DNA from: Plectrocnemia conspersa
Taxonomy: Eukaryota; Arthropoda; Insecta; Trichoptera; Polycentropodidae
DNA: 64,000 nucleotides
Assembly: GCA_009617715.1 (NCBI GenBank)
Contig: VTFK01000073.1
Location: forward strand, 62,001 to 126,000
Direction of reading: 5' to 3'
Below are positions 46,931 through 58,930 of this stretch, piece by piece. The translations under genes and the position numbers were made by a program. The stretch's first letter is position 1. Every line of letters begins with the position of its first letter. The notes under the pieces were generated by a model that saw only the letters and a program-made list of their open reading frames with translations, searched no databases and was not told where the DNA came from.

Positions 46931-48719
46931 ATGGGAAAGCGTATCAACGTTTTCGTTTTATAATGCGTGATTTTTTTTTCTAATATATTTTAGATTAAAA
47001 TGTGAATTTAAATATATTTTAAAAAAGGTGTCAGACGTACATTTTTGATAAAAATATTAATCGAGTGCGAATCAAATAATAACAATTTATATGGAGCGCC
47101 GACAGATGGCAATAAGAACTAGAGCAATGGATAATTTTCTTGTTATTCCATAATATTTTTAATAAGTAACATAGTAATAATATCATATTGTAATAATTGT
47201 ATAATATTGTTTAATACATCATTAATAATAGTCAATATAACATTCACTTAAAATTATTTAATAATACCTATATTAGGATTTTGGAAACCTTCATTTACCT
47301 CTGTCATTGATTATACAAAATATGATACATTATATTCATAGCATTCATTGTTTTTTTAATTTTTAACGTTTGCTTTATGCTACTAGTATATGCATATAAT
47401 TCGCTAATAGTTATTAAATAATCAAAAAAAAATATTGCTAATTAATTTATAAATGAGCACATATTGAATTTAAAACTTACACAATACGTTTTAGATTTTC
47501 ATAAATTGCAACTTATTAAATAAAAAAAAAGGATTAAATTAAACAATACGAGACTAGAATAATTATTTATAACTTAATTGTGCGGTTTCACATTGACGTA
47601 GTTTTCAATTTTATTTCGATTGCAGTATTTGCATAATATAATACATTTAAATGATTCTGAGGATTTATATGAAAAGTTCATAAAAAGACCATAAAATTTT
47701 ATGAAAAGTCATAAACTTTTTTTACAAGGAAAAATATGAAGATTTACATAAATAATAATCAAATATTTATTTTATAAATATATATATATACATATAGACT
47801 TGTGGAGATTTTAAAGGCTATATTTGAAAAATCTATATATTAAAAATAAAAATCTATATATTAAAAATAATATTCTATATATATATTCTGAACTTGAAAG
47901 CATCCATTAAAATTGTTGACGACTTATACAAAAATCCGAAAATGCCCCCACGAAAATAATGTTATTTAATATTACAGAAATATACAAAGTATATATGAAA
48001 TAAATATTATATTTTTCAAGTAAAAATAAAAAGTAGGATTTATAAAATTTTAAGAATTCGAAAACGTAACTTTATAAAAATGTATTTTTATTTATATTTT
48101 ATAATCATTAGTATTGTGAGAATTATTTTTATTTCTTTTTAAATTGAAATAAACAATATTTTTTTTAATAATACTCCATACAATATAAATATTTTTATTA
48201 AAACCCCTTAATATATTATACAATAATATTAAATATTTAAAATAAATCTTTACCCTTACTGTTGAACAGTTATATTTTTTGATTAAATCTTTTATTTAAT
48301 GATCGAAATTATATAAATATAATTTTGGCCAATTATCACAGATTAAATGTTCCTCGATTTTTCTAATTTCATACATGCATATTATGATAAATAACTAAGA
48401 AATATTTAAAATATTAGGATAAATAGCTAGGTCGTGCATACTGACATGCATATATTATATTAATTGTAAGCAATTATAATAGTTTATAATTTATAATCAC
48501 TTTTATTTTTTTATTTGTTGTAATGCATTGGAATATCGCTTTTAGTATTCTAATAATAGATTTACAATAAAAAAATAATATTAAATTTTGTCTACAGTTA
48601 AAAAAACAACAATATTTTCCAAACTTATACATACATTTAATTTTAAAAACCTATTCTTAATGAAATTATTTATCAGCAACTTAATTGCAATTAAATAATT
48701 ATAAATTAAAGCGATTTCT
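46931..48719. other. Long AT-rich stretch
   Basis: No gene seen. Contains a 21-bp tandem duplication at about 47827-47868 (ATCTATATATTAAAAATAA units) and TA-rich runs. Confidence 0.6.
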
Positions 48720-49090
48720 CAATCAATAATCTAGTTAAAGTCGGCAAAAGCAAAGTCGGCGGCGATTGAAAGGCGAAAATGAAAAAAACCTACATACACC
48801 ATACAGCGTTTGACATTTGTCAATATATTTTTTCCTTGTAAGTGAAAATTGTGTTAATTAACAATAAAAGGGAGCACCTTCTTCTACTAAAGGCACACAA
48901 ACATAAATGAATCGGCTTCCAAAGGTGGAATATTGGCCGGGGACAATTTCGCAAAAGGTATCTCTCTCTTTCTCAAAAGAATTCCGATCGTTTGCGAAAC
49001 TCGACCGACGATATTGTGCTGGAAAAATGTCAACCGATTGGGAAATGACAGTTGAAACGTCATTGACTATTGAGAATGACGGTAATTAGA
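48720..49090 (+). other. Balanced block with a 60-codon frame
   Basis: GTCGGC repeats at the start (48,739-48,760), then a frame MNRLPKVEYWPGT...ENDGN (48907-49089) with ordinary amino-acid composition. It has a donor-like AAAAG|GTATCT inside it. No family recognised. It may be an exon relic or a decayed element. Confidence 0.25.
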
Positions 49091-50229
49091 ATAAATTAAT
49101 GCTACTGTGTCTACAGTGAACGTATCGTACGTTTGAAAGGAAAAAATCTATGTTTCAAAATTACAAATAAATAGATACTATTGATGTGTATTATAATATA
49201 TATATATATATTTATATAAAAAAAATTAAGTTTATAATTTATGTATTTATTTGATACTCAATAATATAAATGCCTTTAATTAATTAACCGCTCATTCACA
49301 AGTCATCCGTGTGTGTTTATTATGAAACACCCTAGTACTTGTCCACAGTGTGAAACAAGTCTAAGTCCGTGCTAAGTTATTTGCCATATGAATGGGCGAA
49401 CACCACCAAGGCTTAATTGGACCACAAGAAGTAACGTTCTCATGCTAATGAGATGTAATGTATGCCGTATTATTGCCAACTAAAGACTTATCAAAATTTA
49501 CTTATGCGACCATAGGCTATTTACATATTAATTGCACTGTCATAGTAATTTAATATAGAAATATGCATAAAAAATAAAATATCTTTAATCAATAATTGAA
49601 TATAAAACACTTACATAACAATTAGTTGTAGGACGTCATTCACCTGCAAATTTGGTTGTTATTGTGTTATGGATTATTACTTTAAATTTTTTTATATTTG
49701 CTTTAAACACGTTTTAATTACATATATTAAAAATGAAAAACATGAGAAGTTTGAGTAAAAAAATAAGAAACCAAAGTATATATTTACATTTATATCTCCT
49801 TTAACATTCATACATCACCTTCAATATACTATATATATGAACATATGTATATTATAGTTTTTACCCATTATTGTCTCCTTTATATAGAAATGTATTAGTT
49901 GAGTGTTTGTTATATATATATAAAAAAAAGAATATCTTGGAAAAGATTTATGACTAGACTTGCTCTGTTCACCGGCTCGTTCGGTTGTTATGCCTTATAA
50001 GTAAGACAAGCAGGGATAATTGCAAAATGCCAGTTAATTGCTCATTGTTCGAGCCACTTGCAATTATATAAACGGTAAAGTAAGTCGAACGCTGTTCAGA
50101 ATTATAATATGCGCGCTTACAATACATAAATACGATATTAAAGCTATAATTAGAGATTGAAAAAAAATACCATTTAAATTGCACATTTTCATAAAATTAT
50201 TATCGAAAGGATATGACAATGCAGTATAA
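49091..50229. other. AT-rich stretch
   Basis: Contains a (TA)n run at about 49,194-49,212. Moderately balanced at 49,300-49,520 with no coding frame. Confidence 0.55.
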
Positions 50230-50420
50230 TTTTATATATTAACGTGGCGGTTGTCGATCAGAGTGCATTTTATTAGCCATCATTCGGCTTCACTTTTATG
50301 CACATTAAAAATGTATCGATTAATGATGCCGCACTTTTGATGCAGTCATCATTCATGCACTTTATTGACTGTTGATCGGCGTATAAATTTTAATGCACCA
50401 TAAAACGCATTCAATTCTAT
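50230..50420. promoter_or_regulatory. Small island rich in ATGCA and ATTAA words
   Basis: ATCGATTAATGATGC and repeated TGCAC/ATGCA words within 190 bp suggest homeodomain/POU-type sites. Inference only. Confidence 0.25.
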
Positions 50421-51093
50421 AAGCTTTCAACGTTTGATTATATTTTTTTTGTATTAATATTCAACACATAAATATTTTATATTCTTAAATATGTATGATT
50501 GATTTATATACCATTTTTCATATTCGACGTTACCGTAAGTATGCTTTTAGGTGTTTTGAAAAGCGACGTAAAATAGCTCCAAAGCTTTGACAATCGATAA
50601 CTTTGTGTATAGAAATACAATGTTATCGAGCGATATCATCACTCTCTTTTCGCCGAAACATCAATCATTTCACGATTGACAGAGACGTTTTAAAATGCAT
50701 TAATCTAACGCGATTGCCTGGCTTGTATGACATTTTTTCCAACATAATATTCCCTAGTGTATAAAAAGAAATGTTGTACAATGTCTTATACAGGACGGAA
50801 AAAAATATAATGCTTTTATTTTGATACAAGATTTTCATTAAATATGAGTAAATTTTAATCATAAAATATTATAAATTGTTTTATATAGATATATTGAAAT
50901 TAAAAATAGTGTTTTCAAAAACATTTACACTAATATTTTCTATATACAGAATATAGAAATTAATTTTTTTATTTGTATATATGTAGATAATTATAAATTT
51001 TTAAGGTAATGTAATAATTCATATTTAAATCATTCGTTAAGCTCAAAATATAATTATTTTAAAACGATAGTAAAGAACATTTAATGTCGAGTA
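50421..51093. other. AT-rich stretch
   Basis: Nothing recognised. Confidence 0.6.
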
Positions 51094-51260
51094 CAGTAAA
51101 TCTCCCAATAGCGTACCCCCATATAGCGAAGTTTCTTATAGCGTATTCGGCAGTCCCTCCTATAGCGTTCCCCCATATAGCGTAGTTTTTGTATCTGTTT
51201 GTCCCTTGACTTCGCTAGACGTATTCTGTGACGGGCGAAACGCTACCGTGCTATGACATT
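51094..51260 (+). mobile_element. Pogo/Tigger-like terminus with duplicated subterminal unit
   Basis: CAGTAAATCTCCCAATAGCG follows a TA (51092-51093), the insertion target of pogo/Tigger elements. CCCCCATATAGCG(A/T)AGTTT occurs twice, 54 bp apart (51116 and 51170), with further TATAGCG words. This resembles the iterated TATAGCG termini of Tigger-type elements. The opposite terminus was not found. Confidence 0.45.
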
Positions 51261-52299
51261 CCAGAGATATTCATCACAATAAAGTAAAAATTGTTTTTTG
51301 TATGGCTATGGAAAAATTATGATCAAGCAAATCAATGTACACGTTTTTATAATGCATTATGTATTCATTTTTTAGGGGGTTTAAACCATTCTAATTTTTT
51401 TATAATAAAACTATTTAATTAATTCAAATATAAACATATGAATCTAATTCAAATATAAAAAAATAATAATGAATCATAAAATATATTTTAATATATAATA
51501 ATTATATCCAGCATAAATTTTAGTGTATTTAAAATAATACGTAATCTTTCTAAGCTTAGCTAATTTTTATTAAAAAATAATTTCTCTTATATTGCCCAAG
51601 TTTTCTAATTTTAATGATTTGTGTTCAATATTCTTTAAGCAGTTTAAATGATTTTACTTTTCCAAAATAGGGGACGTTCTTCATACTGCTTTTATACTTT
51701 TGTAGTAGTACTTGAATTTAATTTATGTACTTGTTCGTTAATCGCTTTTTATTGTCAATTATCAATTTATTTGTGATATCCACCTCTTTTTGAACAATGT
51801 TACTAATACAATATATTGAAGTTTCTTAAAAAAAATAATAATTTTTAAACTATATATAATTTTATTTTATATATAATTAAATTTTTTCTTCAAAAATAAT
51901 ATTTTTGAAGAAAAAATTTAATTTAATTATTTGTATTAAGCAAAGAAGTTTGTACTTTGTTTTTATAATTTTGCCAAAAAAATATCATTGTAATCAATAG
52001 ATCATATTTTTATAAAATAAATTTAATATTAATTAAATTTTATAGAACTTTTTTTTATTCCAAATATGCTTATCATACGAATAGCAATTTTTGATTTTTA
52101 ATTGCTTATTCTTTTAAAATTATTTTATTTCCGGTAAAATAAAATGATTTTAAATTGGTAGTAAGTCTTATTTATTATTAATCATTCTAAAATCACTTCT
52201 CAAGAACTGTAACATCCAATCAAAAAACCTATCACCAATCTTTATTTACAAAAAAAATAATTATCGTCGATATTAAAATATCGTTGAATACTGTTATTC
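51261..52299. other. AT-rich stretch
   Basis: No gene seen. Includes the 23-bp hairpin listed next. Confidence 0.6.
51875..51923. repeat. Perfect 23-bp hairpin
   Basis: Positions 51875-51897 are the exact reverse complement of 51901-51923, with an AAT loop. Very AT-rich. Confidence 0.85.
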
Positions 52300-52920
52300 C
52301 GATTTCTTTAAATCCAAAGATGTTTATCGGTTCGATTTCAAGCGGACGACCTTATTCACTTGTGCGTTAATTGACATCGGCCGTACAAAGTGGCACATTT
52401 TTCACTGACGACGCCGAGAAAAGTCAGCTTTATTCTTATCAATTGATTATACACGGTCGCTTTGTTGTTTAAGAATACACACAAAAAAAAATACCACAAG
52501 CCCACGAAAGAGATGCATATTTATTTATACGTCCGACTAGACAAATGAGTGATCGTTAACCCCGTGGACTTTCCGTTCGGAAGCCTTTTATCGTCGGCCA
52601 CAATCGTCCGCGGCCCAAGTACATTAAAAGCTTTTAATAATGGGTCTTATCTGGCACAATTCGTAATAGGAGACATTGTCCGATAGAGACGTCATCTCTG
52701 TCCGCGAGACGGGACCTGTCTTATATCATTTCGGCGCGTGAGATATGTCCGTTGCTTCGGAGTGAGTTGTCCGCTTTTTTACAACTCTCCAAAGACCGGT
52801 CCATGGGACTTTTGACATCGGTGTAAACCGGTACGTTTTTATTTTGATATGATATACAATTATTTTTGAACCCGCCGGGTTTTGGGAACATAGAAGCGCC
52901 ACGGCTCAATTTAACGTGAA
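52300..52920. promoter_or_regulatory. Large higher-complexity island
   Basis: Near-balanced composition over 600 bp. Words include ACGACGCCGAGAAAAG, CGGCCGTAC, CCGCGGCCC and multiple GACGTC-like sequences. No coding frame of note. Confidence 0.35.
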
Positions 52921-53128
52921 TTGAATATTATTGAATAAAACAACAGTCAACCACTTAATATAATATTTACCTAATCTCTATTTTTATTAAATTCTTATCT
53001 TTTACACTAATTAATTTTAGTGTTAAATTTCAGGTTGATCAAACTTAGCATTAGCATCTAATGAATTCGTAATAAATTAAATGGGAAAGTGTTTTTTAAG
53101 ATACCTATATATATATAATAATTAACCT
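52921..53128. other. AT-rich stretch
   Basis: Nothing recognised. A TA run immediately precedes the LINE fragment. Confidence 0.6.
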
Positions 53129-53660
53129 GTCGTTCACCAAAACGGTGACAACTTCTCTCTTCGGGAATTCACATTTGAGAAAGCCTTTGCCAAAGTTTGT
53201 CATGAGATATTATTAAAAAAATTGTGGAGTAATAATTTAACTCGGTTATTCTCGAGTTATTTAAGCGATCGTAGACAGTTTGTAATCTATGGCGGCCGAT
53301 TGTTGAAAGAATATTTCACCCCTTCGGGGGTTCCTCAAGGATTCAACCTGGGCCCTCTACTCTTTTTGTTATTTATTAATGACATACATACGGCAGTTAC
53401 AAATTCAAGTTTTCTTCTGCACGCAGATGATTTAAAATTGTATAAATAAATTCGATCTGTTGCGGACTCCTTCTCTCTACAGAGTGATGACTCTCTATGG
53501 GATGGGCTTCCATTAGCCGTCTGCCCTTTAGTGTCGAAAAGCGCCATACTGTGTCATTTTCTCGATCCTGTTCGCAGTCGGCTTATTTCTACCATCTTGG
53601 TAGTAACATTTTGACTAGACAAACTACCACAAAAATTTTGGAATCACTTTTGAGAGAAAA
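53129..53660 (+). pseudogene. Jockey-like LINE reverse-transcriptase fragment
   Basis: From 53129 the frame reads REFTFEKAFAKVCHEILLKK, the reverse-transcriptase block normally containing F-S-K-A-F-D. Here the first catalytic Asp position is Ala. It continues to 53449 with LFSSYLSDRRQFV, then GVPQGFNLGPLLFLLFINDI and HADDLKLYK. The usual Y-A-D-D is H-A-D-D, followed by TAA. Beyond the stop, SVADSFSLQS and later pieces continue the thumb region with frameshifts to about 53,660. Upstream, GFTK-type residues appear in another frame. The polymerase cannot be active. It is a 5'- and 3'-truncated fragment of the same type as 30.2 and 60.9 kb. Confidence 0.85.
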
Positions 53661-54359
53661 TATTTTATTATGTTAGTTTTTTTTATTGTCGTTAAAGGGT
53701 TAAGACCGTACGTAAGATTCCCAACGTCAGATAAGGAGACTTCGATTAATTTGACTATTTACCTTCTCTTCGAGCCATAGGTGTACGTAATGAAGAGACA
53801 TTTATAGTTACATAACGTATTTGAAGGCAGATGACTAGGAATACACACGTATAAAACGATAAATTCTATTTTATGAAACTATAAACATTCAATACCAACG
53901 CAGTGGCTTTCTCCGTTGATTTAATTGCATTTTATATAAAGCTGAAATTGATTTTGTAAATTTAAAACGAAATATAATACGTAAAATAAATTCCTAATAT
54001 TTATAAATATAAATTAGTTTATTTTTTTATTTTTTTATATATGAAAAGTTTAACTTGTGTTTATATAATTAGATGCAAATATTTGATGAAATTATCAATA
54101 ATTACCTCATATTCTGTCACTTACTATGGCATTTTTTTAATAATTGCAAATCTGCAAAGTCTTAAATTAATTTTAAACGTTTATTTTTTAGACTAATTTA
54201 TAAGAAAATATTTGAAGCACACAAGCTTTACAAAAATATTTTTAATGTTATACTATACAAACCACTTGTTAAATTGGTATATGATCAATACATGCTTTTT
54301 AATTTATTTGATGAAATGTTTATAATCTTAGTCAAAAGTAATTAATCCAATCGATATGT
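53661..54359. other. AT-rich stretch
   Basis: Nothing recognised. A balanced patch at 53,690-53,860 has no frame. Confidence 0.55.
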
Positions 54360-54690
54360 TACAATCATGACAAATCTGTTTTGCGAATAGCAACGACACG
54401 CCTATTGTCATTTAGGCAGCGTTTAGCCAGAGACACGCATTACCGGTGTAAGAACAGTTAGCTTAGCCTTTGGGTAAACGGAAGGTTGCTTTTAATTAAA
54501 AACCATTTGGGCTGCTTTGGACTGCCGCCCACTTGGTCAGTAATTAAACTGGGCGGTCGGGTTCACGCCCAAAGATGCCTCCGAGAACAATCAGTCATCA
54601 ATCATCACAGTTTCTGAACTGATTCACTTAATGGCCAGGGAAATAATTGACGCCGGGGGGTCACAATGCTAGAAATTATTTAGTGTAACT
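54360..54690. promoter_or_regulatory. Candidate regulatory island
   Basis: Balanced sequence with GTAATTAAACTGGGCGG, GCATTACCGG and CTTAATGGCC (54627-54636, shared with the 41.7-kb island). No coding frame. Confidence 0.35.
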
Positions 54691-54699
54691 GTAATTGAA

Positions 54700-54765
54700 A
54701 TCTAGACACGCAGACTAGACTATGGTGTATATGATGACGTAATGCTTTCTATCGGTAACTTAATA
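54700..54765 (+). repeat. Diverged repeat shared with 56.78 kb, copy 1
   Basis: AATCTAGACACGC(A)GACTAG(A)C and GATGACGTAA(T)G match 56778-56850 in order, with about 8 bases missing between them. Confidence 0.5.
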
Positions 54766-55640
54766 ATTATTCAAGTTGAAATATACATTTATTTTCAGTA
54801 TTCAAATGAGCTTATCACATCAGAAACAAATAATTTTAAGATGTAATGCTTAAAAATATTTCTTAAAATTTCAAAATCAGCAGAGCAAATCTTACTGCCA
54901 TAAGATAATTAGTTAGGATTTGGGAATTTTTCTTCCTAGAAGAGTCAGGACGTATATAGTGTCATTTTTATATAATTAGAGTATAAAGCAGAGGTCATTA
55001 ATTTGTTCAAGCTATAAATATAAGTTATATTTGTATATATTTACATATATAATACAAGATATACACGTAAGTTAGTTCTTGGTAAGTATTACTTGATATT
55101 TGTGTTCCCGTGTTTTCTTGCCAAAAATGAAATTAAAATATCTTGATGTTTCTTTACGTGCAAAAGTAAAATAACATTAAATATATGATTATGAAGTGAG
55201 GTTTTAGAACCGTAGGAATCCTTAATAAGTCTGAATGCAAAACTAATAAAAAAACAAGACCATCCAGATCGTATTATACAGTTCTAAAACGCTTGTCAAA
55301 AGCTCGCCGCCATAGTTCATTAAACAAAGACGATAAAAGTGTTAAAAAATGACCAAGGCAACAAAAATATTGCAACAATAAAATGTCTTTGTATATATTT
55401 TTACAGAGGCAACCAAAATAATTATATATCAAATTACGGCGCCACTAATCTGCAAAAAAATTAAATTTCTTATTAACAGTCCTAAAAACAAGCAATCAAA
55501 TATCTAAAACCATTTTTTAAGTTAACCGGTAGAAGAAATAATTTGGTGATTGATATCTAAAAGACTTTTGAAATTCATATGAACTCTAGCATTTTTTTTA
55601 TTTTCTATCGTGTTTTAGTCTCACTTTAAAACTAATATTC
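54766..55640. other. AT-rich stretch
   Basis: Nothing recognised. Confidence 0.6.
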
Positions 55641-55965
55641 AAAATTAAAACTGTGGGGTTTTTTAACCACCTGCGTCACAATTTAGAGGTCACCGTAACG
55701 ACTACTTGATCAACGAAAAGAGAAATCTCTCACACAGCATTAACAACACGTTACGAAAGTTTAGACCACACATCACATTTTGTGCTACTGAAGAATGATC
55801 TTAGTACCATAGAAACAACCCTTGGTATGAGAAGATGGGCGCAAAAACGTTGAATCCTACGTATATAATAAATTTTCTTCGAACTCTCTGGTTACCGAAA
55901 TGTAAACCACGCATTATCACCGCCAATAAAAACTACTTTGCATGAGACCCTGCGACTATTATCAT
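55641..55965. other. Balanced sequence preceding the LTR-like block
   Basis: No gene. CTGGTTACCGA occurs at about 55,889 and again at about 55,979 inside the LTR-like block. AAAACTACTTTG (55929-55940) is the exact reverse complement of 55995-56006. These tie the segment to the LTR-like block, so the true element may start earlier. Confidence 0.35.
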
Positions 55966-56400
55966 TGTTCTTTAACCCGCTGGTTACCGATCGCCAAAGT
56001 AGTTTTCTCTTAAGGCGCAAACATATTTTAGAGGTGTGTTCAAGAAGCGATGCAATTGCTTCGTAAACATCATTATTTGAAATTTATCTGAGCTGCCTCA
56101 TACTAGCGATATAAAAGACGTGACACTGGATTACATTAGGAAACATGCAGGCACTGGCAGACTCTAGAGAAATATTAAGAGAGACTGGCACAGACACAGG
56201 CAGAGGCTGATCAACGCAAGAGACATCAGAAGATCATCCAGAGACTATCACAAGAACGCGACATTAAGATGACGATCCTAGATTTTCTAACAGAACTCAC
56301 TCTACAAATACAACTTGATACACTAGCAAAGACTATCTGAATACCAACAGTCGCATTTGTGAGTCGCAAATAAACTGTAATATCAGATTTTTCATTTACG
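55966..56400 (+). mobile_element. LTR-like family B, most complete copy
   Basis: Starts TGTTCTTTAACCCG, has TATAAAAG at 56110-56117 and then a long purine-rich leader with ACTGGCAGACTC, AGAGACTGGCAC and AGAGACATCAGAAG words. AATAAA in GTCGCAAATAAACTG lies at 56369-56374, followed by a T-rich segment. U3, TATA, R with poly(A) signal and U5 in that order is the LTR layout. No gag/pol reading or primer-binding site follows. Likely a solo LTR of an unidentified gypsy- or Bel-like element. Confidence 0.5.
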
Positions 56401-56699
56401 TCTATTTAGAATAATCAAGATTATTTTGAAGTAAATTTTTTTTATTATAAAACAGTACTTGACTAAAAATAAATAATTTAATTGTCTTGAATTTTTATAT
56501 TCTTAAATCATAGTATTTAATTAATAAAATACACTATAAACATATTTGTTTACAAAATGTATAAAAAAATAAGCATTTACTGAGTCTATGGCCTAAAAAC
56601 GTAACCTCAACCTATTTCTGTGGATTGTAAGGTATTCTATTATATCGAACTGAATAATATTTGGTGTCTTTCTGTGTTGTTTAAGTCGATTTTAAGAAA
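56401..56699. other. AT-rich stretch
   Basis: Nothing recognised. Confidence 0.6.
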
Positions 56700-57120
56700 A
56701 TATTGAAAACACGTTTTATACACCTCAAGTCGTGTAAACACTCCAAGATTCTAAAATATATTTTCTATAACTGTTTTTCAAATCTAGACACGCTGACTAG
56801 TCCGAGTGGTTACTATGGCTTTGCTGTTTACGATGACGTAACGTTTTCGCTCCTCGGGTCGTCGGACGACCTTCTTAATGCTTTTTGGCGACCTTCCATC
56901 TTAACGCGGCTGAGAAAGTTCTCTGACGGATTCGTTCAGTGAATGATGATTCGTTGTTTCTCGAATCGAAAAAAATATGTAAATATCAGAATAAAATGTA
57001 TTATGCGGCTTTTTCGCGTGTTACAAAAAAACTAACTATATTTAAGAGACGTTTTACACGGAATGACGCCAGTGGGGTCGTTATTAACCTGCTGTGATTT
57101 GAGCTTCTTTCCGCGTTAGA
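56700..57120 (+). other. Coding-like block containing the 54.7-kb repeat
   Basis: A 79-codon + frame (56703-56942) includes SGYYGFAVYDDVTFSLLGSS and DDLLNAFWRP. Composition is balanced. The segment 56778-56850 recurs in diverged form at 54.7 kb, suggesting part of a dispersed element. No protein family was recognised. Confidence 0.3.
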
Positions 57121-58259
57121 TTTTAAAATCAATGAAACGATTTATGAATATTTTATTGCTGTTAACCGATGTTTTATTAATTTATTATGAAAATATTTAA
57201 ACTTCGATTATTGTAATTTTTATTTTTTTTTTCAAACGCCACAATTGTTTTTATGCTAACCAAAAATTCATTAGCAATTTTTATCCTAATATAAAACAAT
57301 AATTGTAATATATTTTTTACTACTTTCTCAATTATTGGGAAAGCATTAAAAAATAATACTAGTTTTTCTACCGGGTTTTACTTTTGTTTTATTATTTATA
57401 TCGTAACCTTTTCATATAAATAATGTGCTTATACAATTATTTTTTCCTAATACATATAGATATTTTATGATTCTCTTTTGACTTAAAATTACTAACTAGA
57501 TATGCATTTATTTGTCATATAAATTCATGTCACATTAAGTGACTGTTTTACTTATTTATTTTATAGACAAACCGCTTAATAACTAAAAAAAAATTCAGTT
57601 ACTTGTGAAACAATTTATTGGTAAATATTATATTAATAAACAACTTGTGAAATTTAAGTTATTATATGTATACATATTTTCTTAACGAAAGTCTGTTTAA
57701 AAATAGTGTTGATTATGTACATTTTTATTTGAAGAAGCCATAATTTTTTTTAGAGTCCAGTAACTATAAAATTATGATATGAAAAATGTTGATTTTTTGA
57801 GGTTCACTTATAAATGAAAAAAAACAGAAATTCAGAAAACTAAAATTGAATGAAAAATTCGTTTTAAGTTCTCTTTTTTCGTATATTTTAAACTATTTAT
57901 CTCTTTCATGAACGCTATGTTTTTTGTTACAGGGAGAACATTAGGATTTTAGAGATGCTTTGGTGGAGCATGGCTAAGAATGTTTAAGAAACACCGGTCT
58001 AGAGAATGAGCAGGAGCATTGTACATATCTATCCAGACTCTTTTCTAAAAAGTATGTCTTCACTACAAAAATAATCATCGACTAAGATGACGCAATACAA
58101 ACTGTAAAATATTTTAATTCAACAAATTCATTTAAATTATAAATAATAATACTGATGAAATAAAAAGTTGGTTTGTTTTATACATCGAATTATGTTATTC
58201 GATTTCAATTTTCATTTAAATATATCGATGTTGCATAACAGTATCTGATATTCTAATCT
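57121..58259. other. AT-rich stretch
   Basis: No gene recognised. A small balanced patch lies at 57,930-58,040. Confidence 0.6.
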
Positions 58260-58930
58260 TATTATTTCTCGGTACACGTTTGTAGTAGCAGCATAAGTTT
58301 TCGATGCCGTAAAGCGTTTCACAGACAATTTGTCCCCCCTATTACCCACGTAGGGTCCGTAATGGCTTCTATCACAATTTACCCGGCTTCTTATCGTGTT
58401 TTATAGGTGAAAGTCGACCGTAACAAAAAGTCAGTGTTTCATGCATATAATATGTAGATACGTATATTGTTTATAAATCGTCGTAGCTGGCTTATTGCCC
58501 TCGGTGGACAGCCTGTCAGTCAGCCGTAATTACACTTTGACAACAATAATTGCCAGTTTAAGATTTTTTTTAAGAAACGAGATCGCAACATGTCCACAGG
58601 CATTTCCATCGATTTACCCGTCGCTAACTAGTCTTACACAAACAAATAATTGATACTCGCACAAGAGAATCGAGAGGTGAAACCACGAGGCTTCTCTGGT
58701 AACTTTCTCGGTTAAGATCGTAGTCGTTAACTTATTCGGGTAAAAGCGTCACGCGCTGGCCTTAATCGATCATGAGGCACATCGGGAAACAATTGGTAAT
58801 TGTTTGTAATTTTTGTTAAAACTAGCAAGGTCTTGGCCACCAGCGTTCGTTCTGACTTGATCGACGGTGTATTATTGTGTCAATCGGGTGAGGTTTTCAA
58901 TGTCGCTAAGGTAGCATCTGTGCAAAAAGA
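58260..58930. promoter_or_regulatory. Large higher-complexity island
   Basis: Near-balanced 650 bp with CCCACGTAGGG, CGTAATTACAC, CCTTAATCGATCATG and GGTAATTGTTTG words (TAATTA/TTAATC cores). No coding frame over 60 codons. Possible enhancer by composition only. Confidence 0.35.
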
